A DNA stretch of 64,000 nucleotides from Erinaceus europaeus (GCF_950295315.1 NC_080179.1:70368615-70432614); one strand, 5' to 3'. Shown: positions 53,661 to 64,000, counted from the first letter of the stretch. Notes: generated from the sequence alone by a model not told the origin. Translations and numbers: made by a program.

Positions 53661-53776
53661 TGAAAAATATAGGGAGAATAAGATATCTGGCTTGAAAGAA
53701 AAGTGGACAGAATGCTAAGATATAACAATGCAATAATGTTATAGAAGGAAATATACAGCAAAGATATAAAGAGAGA

Positions 53777-53793
53777 GGGTTAGGGTTAGGGTC
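53777..53793. repeat. Short telomere-like GGGTTA repeat
   Basis: GGGTTAGGGTTAGGGTC contains about 2.7 TTAGGG units. Probably chance or a repair trace. Confidence 0.6.
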
Positions 53794-53841
53794 TTAGAAC
53801 TTTTTGCAAGGCAGGATCTCTCAAAGTGTTAAAAATTCACA

Positions 53842-53978
53842 GGGCAAGAGGAAGGTAGCATAGTGGTGGTTGCAGAGAGATTCTTATGCCTGAGGCTCAA
53901 AATCTCAGGTCAACTCCCTGCACCACCAGAAGCCAGAGCTGAGCAGTGCTCTGCTTAAAAAAAATAAAAATAAAAGTA
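53842..53978 (+). mobile_element. SINE family D
   Basis: 'TAGCATAGTGGTGGTTGCAG', 'GAAGCCAGAGCTGAGCAGTG'. Confidence 0.82.
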
Positions 53979-54183
53979 AAGATATGCACAGCCTTAACCC
54001 ACGATGCTAGGAATAATTTATCATGTAGGAAGTCTTAAGAGCATGTAGAAAGGTATACTATATAAGTTAGCCTTGTTTAACTAGAGAAAATACAAACAAC
54101 TTCATAAGAATGGGATCTAGCAAGTTTATTGTATCTAGCCATTTTATGTAGTACATGTAGTCTTTAAAAAGAATACAGTTTGG

Positions 54184-54455
54184 GGGTCGGACGGTAGCGC
54201 AGCTGGTTAAGCGCGCACATCGTGCCAAGCGTAAGGACCGTCAAATGATCCTGGTTCAAGCCCCCATCTCTCCACCTGCAGGGGAGTCGCTTCACAAGCA
54301 GTGAAGCAGGTCTGCCAGTGTCTGTCTTTCTCTATCCCTCTCTGTCTTCCCCTCCTCTCTCCATTTCTCTCTGTCCTATCCAACAATGATGACATCAACA
54401 ACAACAACAATAAAACAAAGGCAACAAGAATGAATAAATAAATATTTTTTAGAAA
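54184..54455 (+). mobile_element. SINE family A
   Basis: Complete copy starting 'GGGTCGGACGGTAGCGCAGC'. Confidence 0.92.
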
Positions 54456-54459
54456 TAAT

Positions 54460-54840
54460 AGGGTTATACAGTCATTAACATGAACAGATATCTAAGACAT
54501 GGGACAAATGTATAAAAAGATATCAGAGTAATGTATCTAGTAAGGCTAAAAATATGTATAAATACAGCTCTATATGTATATGCAAAGACATAGACAAACA
54601 GAAAATTACTGTGGGCTTGCCTGGAAGAACAGAGAGAGAAAGGGAGAGAGACCTGTTCACAAAGGTTATATAGAGGAGAAAGAGTAGAACCAGGAGTACA
54701 TGCATATGGGGGAGAGAGTAACCCGTTAGAGAAGAGAACTTTCAAGTTTTGTTTTATATATTTCTGTGTTGTTTGTTGTTTGAAATTATTTCCACAACAC
54801 TTTTGCCTCAAGCATTTCTTGGGCACTAATACTATTTTAA
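54460..54840. other. Unique stretch
   Basis: Nothing recognised. Confidence 0.4.
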
Positions 54841-54859
54841 GATCTGGAGGTATTTTAAG

Positions 54860-54988
54860 ATCTGGGTAAGATAATGGTTATGCAAAGAGACTCTCATGCC
54901 TGAAGCTTTGAAGTCCTAGGTTCAATCCCTCCACCACCACCACAATAAACCAAAGCTGAGCAGCACTGTCAAAAAAAAAAAAAAAAAT
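54860..54988 (+). mobile_element. SINE family D
   Basis: 'AAGATAATGGTTATGCAAAG', 'AATAAACCAAAGCTGAGCAG', A-run. Confidence 0.85.
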
Positions 54989-54989
54989 C

Positions 54990-55292
54990 CAGGAGTCAGT
55001 CAGTAGCGCAGCGCGTTAAGCGCACTTGGCGCAAAGCACAGGGACCCAGATAAGGATCCTGGTTCCAGCCCCTGGCTCCCCCCCAAGCCCCCCACCTGCA
55101 GGGGAGTCGCTTCACAGGTGGTGAAACAGGTCTGCAGGTGTCTGTCTTTCTCTCCCCCTGTCTTCCCCGCCACTCTCCATTTCTCTCTGTCCTATCCAAC
55201 AACGACGACCATATCAATAACAACAATAATAACTACAACAATAAAACAAGGGCAAAAAAAGGAAGTAAATAAATATTTTTTTTAAAAAATCC
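54990..55292 (+). mobile_element. SINE family A
   Basis: Copy inserted in the A-run of the preceding D SINE. Contains a short duplication of 'GGCTCCCC/CAAGCCCCCC' type (55072-55095). Confidence 0.92.
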
Positions 55293-56008
55293 ATTGTGAG
55301 AGTGTATATGTTAGATTAAATTGCTACCAACATCAAGTTAAGCTTACTGTAAGTTGAATTGAATGGATTTGAGTTAACTAGGTGAATAGGAGTGAAATAC
55401 CATTGGCAAAACCCATGTCAATTTCTCCACTCATTCATCAGGCTTTTAAAGATTTATGCTGTTTTCCAGGGATTGCTCACAAATATTGTGGAACAAACTC
55501 CCTTGGCACTTGAGACAAAGGCAAATCTGGTGCTTGTTACTGAGTCATTCCTTTTGGCTCAGCTAAAACAAACACGAGATTGCAGCAGCGAGTGGTGACT
55601 TACTCTAAGACAGCAAGCAGAAAAATACACACAGACATAAAAAGACCACCATAGTGTTCATTGGTCAACCTCACAGAAACTAAGCAGTTCACTGACTGTT
55701 TTCCTCTGCTTTGGTTTAAAAGCAACTGAAACCTCATTGACTGTCCAAAGCCAGAGAGGTATGTATCTGAAGGTCAACAAAGATGACTGAACTGATGAGA
55801 AGCCAGTCAGCCAGGTTTGAGAAATGGGTATAAACTCTGGCTGGACTGTATGACCCCGAGGAGTGACAGAAACCCAAGCAATGGTCGCTCAACAGGAGAG
55901 CATGGCCTTGTCTCTGAGTCTGTCTCTGTGATTAAGTCTGGTCTCCATCTGCTACTACAACCCAACAACAATACAGAATCAGGACAGAGTGGAGTGTCCA
56001 AGAGGAAA
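55293..56008. other. Unique stretch
   Basis: Nothing recognised. Confidence 0.4.
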
Positions 56009-56011
56009 ACC

Positions 56012-56158
56012 CAGGAGACAATATAACGGTTATGCAAAAGAGTTTCATTCTTGGGGTCCTGAAAGCCTCATTCAATCCCCTGACCACCATAAGCCAGAGC
56101 TGGGTAGTGCTCTGGTATTTCTCTCTGTGTGCCTTTATCTTTCTCATTAAGAAATAAA
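56012..56158 (+). mobile_element. SINE family D
   Basis: 'GACAATATAACGGTTATGCA', 'CATAAGCCAGAGCTGGGTAG'. Confidence 0.83.
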
Positions 56159-56162
56159 ATAT

Positions 56163-56402
56163 GGGGAGTCAGGCGGTAGCGCAGCGGGTTAAGCGCAAGG
56201 GTTCGAGCCCCCGGCTCCCCACCTGCAGGGGAGTCGCTTCACAAGTGGTGAAGCAGGTCTGCAGGTGTCTGTCTTTCTCTCCCCCTCTCTGTCTTCCCCT
56301 CCTCTCTCCATTTCTCTCTGTTCTATTCAACAACAATAATAACTACAACAACAATAAAAATGAGGGCAACAAAAAGGAAATAAATTTGAAAGAGAGAGAG
56401 AG

Positions 56403-56453
<51 letters not shown>

Positions 56454-56470
56454 AGGAAAGAAAGAAAGAA
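56163..56470 (+). mobile_element. SINE family A with (GAAA)n tail
   Basis: Head 'GGGGAGTCAGGCGGTAGCGC', with a deletion of about 30 bp before GGTTCGAGCCC, and GA/GAAA repeats 56392-56470. Confidence 0.92.
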
Positions 56471-56472
56471 AA

Positions 56473-56625
56473 TATGGTGGTCCTGGAGGCGGCGCAGTGA
56501 TAAAGCTTTGGACTCTCAAGCATGAGGTCCCAAGTTCGATCCCCCGCAGCACATGTTCCAGAGTGATGTCTGGTTCTTTCTCTCTCCTCCTATCTTTATT
56601 GTAAATAAATAAAATCTTTTTAAAA
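56473..56625 (+). mobile_element. SINE family C, well preserved
   Basis: 'GGTCCTGGAGGCGGCGCAGT', 'GTTCGATCCCCCGCAGCAC', 'AAATAAATAAAATCTTT'. Best copy of family C in the window; its B-box is GTTCGATCC. Confidence 0.93.
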
Positions 56626-56631
56626 AGGGGG

Positions 56632-56915
56632 GGGGAGTCAGGCGGTAGTGCAGCGGATTAAGCGCAAGTGGCACAAAGTGCAAGGAATCCCGGTTCAAGC
56701 CCACAGCTCCCCACCTGCAGGGCAGTCGCTTCACAGGCGGTGAAGCAGGTCTGCAGGTGTCTATCTTTCTCTCCCCCTCTCGGTCTTCCCCTCTCTCCAT
56801 TTCTCTCTGTCCTGTCCAACAACAATGACATCAAGAACAACAATATTAACTATAACAATAAAACAACAAGGGCAACAAAAAGGAAAATAAATAAATATTA
56901 AAAAAAAAAAAAACA
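56632..56915 (+). mobile_element. SINE family A
   Basis: 'GGGAGTCAGGCGGTAGTGCA' to an A-run, with a small deletion in the 'AAGGACCGGCGTAAGG' segment. Confidence 0.93.
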
Positions 56916-57009
56916 GGGCCATATGTCTTTTACTTTTTGAGTGCCAATGTGACTACTTCCTCCTAGTGAAAATACACAAGTTGGAAGTTTTCTCAAAATG
57001 TAGGTAAAG

Positions 57010-57222
57010 GTGGGTGGGGTGGTGGCGTTCCTAGTAGAGCGCACATGTTACAATGCACAAGGACCTGGGTTCAAGCCTCCAGTCCCCATCCACAGAGGCG
57101 TAGCTTCCTAAGCAATAAAGCAGAGCTGCAGGTTTCTCTCTTTTTCTGTGTTCCCTTTCCCCTCTCAATTTCTCACTGTTTGTATCCCAAATAAATAAAT
57201 AAATTTTATTTTTTAATATAAG
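57010..57222 (+). mobile_element. SINE family B
   Basis: 'GGGGTGGTGGCGTTCCTAGT', 'GACCTGGGTTCAAGCCTCC', tail AAATAAATAAATAAA. Confidence 0.88.
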
Positions 57223-57735
57223 TGAGAACATGAAAATAAAAAGTCACAATATGCAGATGGTGAGATAGATTCAGGCAAAATTATCCCACCTCTTTGTGGT
57301 TAATATGATATTCAAACAGTGATATCACAACACCCTTGCTTGCTCATAAGATTACTCATTTCCCTGGAAGAACAAATAAATAGTGTATCTCCAGAGATTC
57401 AGCCATCTGATAAAATGGTCTTGCTTCACTAGCAATTAATAAATTGACACACATTAAGCTTTGGACTACTCTAAAGTCTACAGAAGATCAAAAAAAAATT
57501 TTTTTTAAATGAAGGCAATTGTAGATCATTTTCTTCCAGCCAGAGGAAGCTCTCACCAGGTTTAAGTAGGTAAAAATAGTACATTTAGCCAATGCATGAC
57601 TATTCTCTCCCTCTTGTAATCCTGCTTAAGTGGTAGTAAATTTATATATTTGGGGGCTATTAGTAGTGATTTAACATGGTCTTACAGAATTATAAGCTTC
57701 AAAGGGTAGTTTAGCACCTACTGATTATCTCATCC
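57223..57735. other. Unique stretch
   Basis: Nothing recognised. Confidence 0.4.
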
Positions 57736-57737
57736 GC

Positions 57738-58030
57738 CACCCGTGTCTATCCTCCCCTCTAATAACCAGCATAGATTTTCACAAAGTCAGAGTGACATTT
57801 AATTACTATTCATTTGTATTCTGTATCCACATATGAGTGGAACTGTCCAGTAACTGTCTTCCACTTGTTTGCTTATTTCACTTAACATACTCACCTCCAG
57901 TTTCATCCATTTTCTTCAGGACAATAAAATATCAGCTTTTTACTATAGTGTTCCATTAAATACATACCCAACAACTTTTTTTAATATAACCTGTACATCT
58001 GTGGATGTACATTTAGGTTGATTTAAATGG
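57738..58030 (-). mobile_element. Old L1 3' fragment
   Basis: Reverse: 'CTTATTTCACTTAACATA', 'TTTCATCCATTTTCTTCAGG'. Confidence 0.72.
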
Positions 58031-58042
58031 ATATGGTTTGGG

Positions 58043-58395
58043 GGGGTCAGGCGGGAGCACAGAGGGTTAAGCACACGTGGCACAAAACATAAGGACCGGC
58101 TCAAGGATCCCAGTTCGAGCCCCCGGCTCCTCACCTGCAGGGGAGTCGCTTCACAAATGGCGAAGCAGGTGTCTGTCTTTCTCTCCCCCTCTCTGTCTTC
58201 CCCTCCTCTCTCCATTTCTCTCTGCCCTATCCTACAACAGCAATGTCAGCAACAATAATAATGACAGCAACAACAAGGGCAACAAAATGGGGAAAAAATG
58301 GCCTCCAGGAGCAGTGGATTCATAGTGCAGGCACCGAGCCCAGCAATAACCCTGGAGGCAAAATAAATAACCAAACAAACAAACAAATAAATAGG
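58043..58395 (+). mobile_element. SINE family A2
   Basis: Head 'GGGGTCAGGCGGGAGCACAG', body, module 'CTCCAGGAGCAGTGGATTCA' and 'GCAATAACCCTGGAGGC', (CAAA)n tail. Confidence 0.9.
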
Positions 58396-58404
58396 TATGG
58401 TTTG

Positions 58405-58535
58405 GCTGGGAGAGAGAGAATAATGGTTGTCAAAGAAATTTTTATGCCTGAGGCTCTAAAGTCCCAGGTTCAATCCTCTACAGCACCATAAGCAGAGCTG
58501 AGCCTTACTCTGGTCAAAATAAATAAAGTTTAGAT
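58405..58535 (+). mobile_element. SINE family D
   Basis: 'AGAGAATAATGGTTGTCAAA', 'CACCATAAGCAGAGCTGAGC'. Confidence 0.82.
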
Positions 58536-58764
58536 GCTGTGTATCAAATACGGAAATTTCAGAAAGTAGATAAACAGTTATAAGAGTGGTAACTTTAGCA
58601 GAACAAGATAACCAAATCCTATCCATGTGGGAATTGAAGAGATGAGAATTATATAGTAGAGAAAAAGAAAAAAACTAAGTTATTACTAGCAGTACATATA
58701 TTTAGAAGGGATAAAAGTGAGAGTTGGCTTTGGGACCTGTTTTTTAAACATTTGTCCTACTTTT

Positions 58765-59430
58765 TATCTTACCGCGCCTTTCAGCCATCAAGTTTCAGAT
58801 GGTACTATGATTCCATCCTGACTTCCTTGGGCAGATAGCCTGTCCCAAAACCTCACTTCTCCAGAGCCCTACCCTACTAATTAAAGACAAAAACAGAGTA
58901 TTCGGGCGGTAGCACAGCAGGTTAAGTGCAGGTGGCGCAAAGTGCAAGAACAAGTGTAAGGATCCTGGTTCAAGCTCCCGGCTCCCTACCTGCAAGGGAG
59001 TCGCTTCACAGGCGGTGAAGCAGGTCTGCAGGTGTCTGTCTTTCTTCCCCCTCTCTGTCTTCCCCTCCTCTCTCCATTTCTCTCTGTCCTATCCAACGAT
59101 GACATCAATAACAACAATAATAATAACTACAACAAGGACAACAAAAGGGAATAAACAAACAAACAAATAAATAAATAAGAATAGGAAAGGCTATGTGGGA
59201 TGTGGGATTCTTGGCAGTGAGACTTGTGTGGAATTATAATCTTCTTATCTAACAGACTTGCACTATAACACGTGTACTCAACCAGGTGCGCCAACACCCA
59301 GCCCCAAGAATAGGAAAATTCCGGTGGAGGAGACAGGATGCAGAACTCTGGTGGTGGGAATTGTGTGGAATTGTACCCCTCTTATCCTACAGTCTTGTTG
59401 ATCACTACTAAATAAATAAAAAGAAAGAAG
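58765..59430 (+). mobile_element. L1 3'UTR fragment split by SINEs
   Basis: 58780-58890 ('CAGCCATCAAGTTTCAGATG'), then 59180-59255 and 59305-59430 ('GGTGGTGGGAATTGTGTGGA' twice in part). A short B-head remnant (59256-59304) lies inside, on the minus strand. Confidence 0.78.
58895..59180 (+). mobile_element. SINE family A in L1 3'UTR
   Basis: 'TTCGGGCGGTAGCACAGCAG' to (CAAA)/(TAAA) tail. Confidence 0.92.
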
Positions 59431-60030
59431 AAAGAAAGAAATGACTAAATGTGTTGAAGTGTGTAAAGATCTTTAGAACTACCCCCTCCCTTTTTTTTTC
59501 AGATCACTTTCCCCTTTCCCTAGTTTGATTCTCTAATACAAATATATAAAATATATTATAAAATCTAGTTGGCATCGAAAACAATTTTCCTCTGACTCCC
59601 AGGGACTTTTTTAATTTGCTCCAGATTTATGAGGGACACGTCATTTGGAATCAATTTGTATTAGACTTACTGGTAGTGATGTGTAACTCAGAAGTAGTGA
59701 GACTGGGCAGAGGTCCTTCTAAAGAGCTGACTCAGCTCTACTATTTCCCAGGAAAAATGTTACAACCTGAAGGGTATCTTCCCATGAAATAGTTTAGTTA
59801 GATCACTGTTGTGCAGTGTTTTTTCGCGTAAGTACCATAATCCCCAGAGGTGCTCAATAGAATAGGGAAAGAGGCTGAGGTGGGTGGGGTCCCACATCAC
59901 AAAATCAGAATTGGATCAACTTCAAAATAGGCTTCAAAATACAAATAACCGTTACTAGGTGAAGCATATTGTTCACTCTTTCATCCCAAGAGTAACCAAA
60001 GTGATGTAAATTAAAATGACAATGACTATG
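59431..60030. other. Unique stretch
   Basis: Nothing recognised. Confidence 0.4.
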
Positions 60031-60047
60031 CTAAGAAAACTAGAGGT

Positions 60048-60316
60048 TGGGAATCTCGGTAGCACTGCGGGTTAAGCACACATGGTGCAAAATACAAGGA
60101 ACTGCTCAAGGATCCAGGTTCAAGCCCCAGGCTCCCCAGCTGCAGGGGAGTCATCTCACAGGCGGTGAAGCAGTTCTGCAGGTGTCTATCTTTCCCTCTT
60201 TCTGTCTTCCCCTCCTCTCTCCATTTCTCCGTCCTATCCAACAACAACGACATCAATAATAACTACAACAATAAAACAAGGGCAACAAAAGGGAATTAAT
60301 TAATTAATTAATTAAA
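60048..60316 (+). mobile_element. SINE family A with TSD
   Basis: TSD AAGAAAACTAGAGGT at 60033-60047 and 60317-60331. Confidence 0.95.
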
Positions 60317-60331
60317 AAGAAAACTAGAGGT

Positions 60332-60735
60332 AAGGACAACTACAGAGTAGCTTTGCTCATATGTGAACTATATCAAAAACGTGTTTGTTCTTCTCAACAT
60401 TTATTAGAGTGGAGAGGAAATGGTATTCATGCCACAGGTGACATGCATATTGATAAAATAATAATAATAAAACAATCTTTCTATAAACCAAGCTGGGATT
60501 GTGCATTAAAAGCCCCAATAAATGTGAAGGAGACAGATGTGAAAGAGACATCATACCACACATGGCAGAAATGATTCTGGTGACCAACTGTTTAAGAGAA
60601 ACAAAGATCACTTCTCAGAGGAAATGGTATTTGGTTGGGATTCTAGAGCAGCAGTAAAAGCTCACCCTCACCATCTGAAATTCATCAGATAACGAAAAAG
60701 ACAAAAGCATCTGCTTTTTAGTTAGATGAGCATTA
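60332..60735. other. Unique stretch
   Basis: Nothing recognised. Confidence 0.4.
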
Positions 60736-60754
60736 CTTTTAAAGTCTTACTGTT

Positions 60755-61445
60755 AAGGGGCTAGGGAAATCACATACTGGTTACACAAAAAGACTTCAGT
60801 GCGGGCCTCAGACATACTGTCTTACTGGGTTGGGATGTGATTTTTTTTACTCAGCAGTGAAATTAACAGTCACTTTCAAATTCAGCAAGACCACATCCTC
60901 CTCCTGGGTCTCCATGAGTCTGCTTAATCCCTGGCTCTGCTCCTCCATTATGATTTTAGCAACTGGAGAATTCCAATTTCTGTTGGCTTTCAGGAACACA
61001 GATAGGGACCGAGTGAAAGAGGTCACAGCATCAATATTTCCTTCAATGTGGTAAGGGCTGGCTTGAATATGGGTCATGCATACGACAAAACAATATAACA
61101 CCTCGGAGTATGGATCAACATGTCAATGCCCTTGTTCAGTGGGGAAGCCATTACAGAAGCCAGACCTTCCACCTTCTGCATCCCATAGTGACGCTGGGTC
61201 CATGCTCCCAGAGGGTTAAAGAATAGGAAAGCTATCAGGGGAGGGGATGGGGTACAGAGTTCTGGTGGTAGGAATTGTACCCCTCTTATCCTATGTGAGC
61301 TATTTCACCAGCCCTGTAATGAAAATGTTAAAGCAAAAAAAAAAAAAAAAAAAAGACTTCAGTGCATAAGCCTCTGACTCAGGTTCAATCCCCAGCACAA
61401 CCATAAACCAGAGGTGGGCAGTACTCTGGGGGGGGGGGGGAAGCA
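60755..61445 (+). mobile_element. SINE family D split by a retrocopy
   Basis: Left part 60755-60802 ('GGGGCTAGGGAAATCACATA'), right part 61350-61445 ('CAACCATAAACCAGAGGTGG') ending in a G-run. Confidence 0.78.
60803..61349 (+). pseudogene. Poly(A)-tailed retrocopy of an unidentified transcript
   Basis: 547 bp with a 3' A-run (61335-61354) and TSD AAAAAGACTTCAGTGC at 60787-60802 and 61350-61365. The first ~170 bp are unique; the rest is a reverse family E SINE (60975-61320) that itself holds an L1 3'UTR piece (61100-61297). A minus-strand open frame (60847-61101) is therefore antisense to the copied RNA. The source is unknown. Confidence 0.75.
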
Positions 61446-61685
61446 TATTGTAGAAAGAAGCTAAGCAATTGTATTTCTTTCTCCCAGTAACCAAATAGAG
61501 CCCCTGATCTGGCTAGATAAATAAATAGCAAGTGACAGAAACGAATAATTAAGTAATTAGTAAAATTAGTAAAATGAAATTTATCCCATGAGAAAAGGCT
61601 ACCATTCTAGCAAACTGGAAAATAGACATGAGATGATCATTGACAAGTAGCTCAAGATAGTATGCCACCACTTAGATTAAGTTAC
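61446..61685. other. Unique stretch
   Basis: Nothing recognised. Confidence 0.4.
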
Positions 61686-61694
61686 TTAAAGTTA

Positions 61695-62040
61695 AAAGAG
61701 CGTCGGCAAAATAGCTCACCTGGGTAGGGCACCAGGTTGGAGGCTGGCTGCTACCAGTTAAGAAGCTTCAGGGGGGCAGAGCGGAGCAGAGCACAGCGGG
61801 TTAAGCGCACATGGAGCAAAGCGCAAAGATCTTATCAGACTCTCCCCTTCTCTGTCTCCCCTCCTCTCTCGATTTCTGTCCTATCCAACAACAACAGCAA
61901 TGACAACAATAATAATGACAACAACAAGGGTAACAACAAGGGCAACAAAATGGGAAAGGTGGCCTCCAGGAGCAGTGGATTCATAGTGCAGGCACCGAGC
62001 CCCAGCAATAACCCTGGAGGCAAAAAAAAAAAAAAAAAAG
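61695..62040 (+). mobile_element. SINE E head fragment followed by SINE A2
   Basis: 61695-61740 'AAAATAGCTCACCTGGGTAG'. 61775-62040 A2 with shortened body and module 'CTCCAGGAGCAGTGGATTCA'. Confidence 0.8.
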
Positions 62041-62184
62041 CATATTAAACACATCCAAATTATTTAAAAAAAAAAAAAAAGAAGAAGAAGAAGAAGCTTC
62101 AGTGTTGTTATACCTTTTCCTCCATATGTTACTCTCTGAAAAACTTGGCCTGAAATAGTGAAGCCCTGATGATGACAAAAAAAT

Positions 62185-62355
62185 GATGACCAAGTAGTGG
62201 TGCACATGGTACAGAACACATATCTCCATGTGCAAGGACCCCAGTTGGAGCCCCAAGTCCCCCACCTGCAAGGGGAAGCTTCACAAACAGTGACGCAGTG
62301 CTATCTCCCTCTTCCGTCTCAATTTCTCCAATAAATTAATTAATTAAACTATTTT
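62185..62355 (+). mobile_element. SINE family B
   Basis: 'ACCAAGTAGTGGTGCACATG', 'CCCCAGTTGGAGCCCC', AATTAATTAATTAAA end. Confidence 0.75.
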
Positions 62356-62359
62356 TTAA

Positions 62360-63160
62360 AAGATCCAAGTTTCTTCTTTTAAAAAACAGTAATAGTTATG
62401 TAGGCTATTTTGAAGAAAAGTAATATTCTCTACTTTTACAAACCAACTCCTATAGTCATTCATACACAAGCAGGAAGAGTGGCAGAAATAAGAAATTGAG
62501 ATGGATTTTACAACAGCAGGACTGAGAGCTCATAGCAGTTGGCAATTGACTGATATTGACTGAGAGAAAGAAGCACAGCAAATGTCTACCTGGAATTCCT
62601 GTCTCTCTTCCTCTGCCTAATTTGCAGGGCTGTTTCTTTCTTCACTCCATAAAGTCTCCCATCTCATCTCTTCTCGTGTGGGAAATTCCCTAATAGAGAA
62701 GGGAAAGGCCAGTGTTCAGAACAGAGTGCCCTTCCAGCCTCTCCCAGCCCCCAGATTTCTCTGTCCACATTTTGTCTGACTCATTCAGAAGGGTGAAGAT
62801 CAAAAAAGGAAGAGAGGAAATTCCACTTGGAGAATCCAAAAAGGATTGCTAGCTTTTGGAATGTCTTTCTTGGGGATTCCCCCCTTCCTTCCCGCCCCCC
62901 TCCCCAGGGCTGAGCCCAGAGTCTGTACTTGGAAGATCCAGAAGGGATTGCTCCTGGCTCTTTCTTGGTTGTTGTTTTCTTCCCCTAGGGCCAGGACAAG
63001 GGCTCTACCACTGTACTACACACCACTGGTTCTTCAAAAGTTCTTATTTCCATGCATGCAAGGAGAGAATCTTCAACTGTCAGTGTCCAGTTCTATTGCT
63101 CTTCTGTTGGGAAGGGCAGACTTAAGGATCATGACTATATTGTATATTCATATATATACT
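62360..63160. other. Unique stretch
   Basis: A conserved-looking but unassigned block; open frames at 62846-63205 lack recognisable domains. I see no TNFAIP6 exon. Confidence 0.4.
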
Positions 63161-63164
63161 TATT

Positions 63165-63292
63165 TATACCAGAGCACTGCTCAAGCCTTACTTATTGTGG
63201 CATAGGAGATTGAACCTAGGACTTTAGAGCCTCAGGCATGCATTTTTTTTTTTTTGCTCATATAGCCATTATGTCATCTCCTCCTCCCCAAT
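63165..63292 (-). mobile_element. SINE family D
   Basis: 'CAGAGCACTGCTCAAGCC', 'GATTGAACCTAGGACTTTAG', 'AGCCATTATGTCATCTCC'. Confidence 0.8.
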
Positions 63293-63304
63293 AAAGACAA
63301 TCTT

Positions 63305-63715
63305 TTAATTTTTATTTATTTATTATTGAATAGAGGTGGAGACTCTTGGAAACAGAGCTGGCAGTCAGCTGAGGTCAAGAACAAACACCTCATCACAGAC
63401 CCCTGCGAGCGTCAACCCGGCTTTGACCTAGCACGTTATGATCGGGCCCTCCTCAATCGCTATCGAACAGGCCATGGCCGGTGCGCCGCTATGTTCCATC
63501 GCTGGGGAGCCAGAGACGACCCGAACTGCCCCTGCAGCTCCAGACAGACTATGACCCACATAGTCAACGACTGCCACCTCTCCAGATTCAAAGGAGGTCT
63601 CGAAACTTGACATCAGGCTCAACCTGACGCTGTTGACTGGCTACGGAAGAAGGGCAAACGCTAGAAGTAGAAGAGATGGAGAGAAACTGAGAGGGGAAGA
63701 GGACATAGAAAGGGA
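63305..63715 (-). mobile_element. SINE family B 3' part split by the LINE fragment
   Basis: Left part 63305-63342 ('TATTTATTATTGAATAGAGG'), right part 63672-63715 ('GAGAAACTGAGAGGGG'). Confidence 0.75.
63343..63671 (+). mobile_element. Non-L1 LINE 3' fragment with TSD
   Basis: Aligned to 18588-18913 with about seven substitutions and one 2-bp indel (about 98% identity). TSD AGAGGTGGAGA (63332-63342) and AGAGATGGAGA (63672-63682), one mismatch. Frame keeps DRALLNRYRTGHGRCAAMFH, the Cys/His cluster, one in-frame TGA (probably a decayed CGA), then DAVDWLRKKGKR and TAG at 63661-63663, followed at once by the AAGTAGAAG tail. Confidence 0.9.
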
Positions 63716-63722
63716 GAGAAGG

Positions 63723-64000
63723 GGAGTCGGGGGTAGCACAGCGGGTTAAGTGCACATGGCGCAAAGCACAAGGACCTGTGTAAGGATCCCAGTTCGAGCC
63801 CCCTGGCTCTCTACCTGCAGGGGAGGTCGCTTCACAGGTGGTGAAGCAGGTCTGCAAGTGACTTTCTCTCCCCCTCTGTCTTCCCCTCCCCTCTCCATTT
63901 CTCTCTGTCCTATCTAACAATGACGACATCAATAACAACAATAATAACTACAACAACAATTAAAAAAAAAAAAAAACAAGGGCAACAAAAGGGAAAACAA
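63723..64000 (+). mobile_element. SINE family A reaching the window edge
   Basis: 'GGGAGTCGGGGGTAGCACAG' to 'GGGCAACAAAAGGGAAAAC'. Tail cut by the window end. Confidence 0.92.

Noticed and set aside
53777..53793. Interstitial telomere as a chromosome fusion mark
   Set aside because: Fewer than three TTAGGG units; too short to mean a fusion.
62360..63160. First exon of TNFAIP6, the expected right-hand neighbour
   Set aside because: No signal peptide or Link-domain sequence seen. In other mammals the gap from NMI is larger than the distance available here.

Overview
This window is mammalian nuclear DNA. It carries one recognisable host gene, the 5' two thirds of NMI (N-myc and STAT interactor) on the minus strand, in a repeat-saturated landscape. 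The dominant SINE has a tRNA-like head (A-box-like TAGCGCAGCGG, B-box-like GGTTCGAGCCC) and a CAACAA/AATAAA tail. I recognise it from memory as the type abundant in hedgehogs (Erinaceus). The species call is therefore an inference; 'placental mammal' is much firmer because of the L1 elements and the NMI gene.

Layout. 1-22.1 kb: NMI, transcribed right to left. The noncoding exon 1 lies at about 21985-22055 beside a GC-rich promoter with ISRE-like motifs. Coding exons 2 to 6 are at 14031-13943, 12679-12584, 7658-7496, 2817-2711 and 2396-2210, and their splice phases agree throughout. The last exons, for the rest of the second NID domain and the stop, are not visible and should lie left of the window. 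22.1-64 kb: no host coding exon was found. This fits the large intergenic space between NMI and TNFAIP6 in other mammals, and consists of layered retrotransposons with short unique islands.

Repeats. I use local names for five SINE-like families. A: the roughly 280-bp hedgehog-type SINE, with a longer A2 form carrying a 3' module around 'CTCCAGGAGCAGTGGATT'. B: head like GGTGGCGCACCTGGTTGAGC. C: head like GTGGATAAAGC, followed by 'ACTCTCAAGCATGAGGTC'. D: 'ATGGTTATGCAAAGAGACT'. E: 'AAATAGCTCACTTG' with 'GTGCACTGCTTTGCCATG'. L1 occurs as one nearly complete copy (35938-43916), an older disrupted copy (25.5-31.0 kb), and many 3' fragments of at least two subfamilies: one with a long 3'UTR of about 1.3 kb, one with a short 3'UTR ending near TTAATTCCCCAATAAA.

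The most unusual content is a second LINE lineage that is not L1. A 5'-truncated copy in NMI intron 1 (16643-18916) and a 3' fragment (63343-63671) encode a CR1/jockey/RTE-like reverse transcriptase with YADD and a Cys/His C-terminus. The two copies are about 98% identical where they overlap, are CpG-rich, end at the stop codon directly in a GAA-type tail, and have target-site duplications. A third, short unit (51064-51432) shares only the terminal ~50 bp and looks like a non-autonomous derivative. These are candidates for a recently active, possibly horizontally acquired LINE/SINE pair.

Other events readable from target-site duplications: an L1 insertion with probable 3' transduction (17174-18162), a three-layer nest (29135-30360), two retrocopies of unidentified transcripts (22403-23276 and 60803-61349), a solo LTR (5903-6298), and SINEs within L1.
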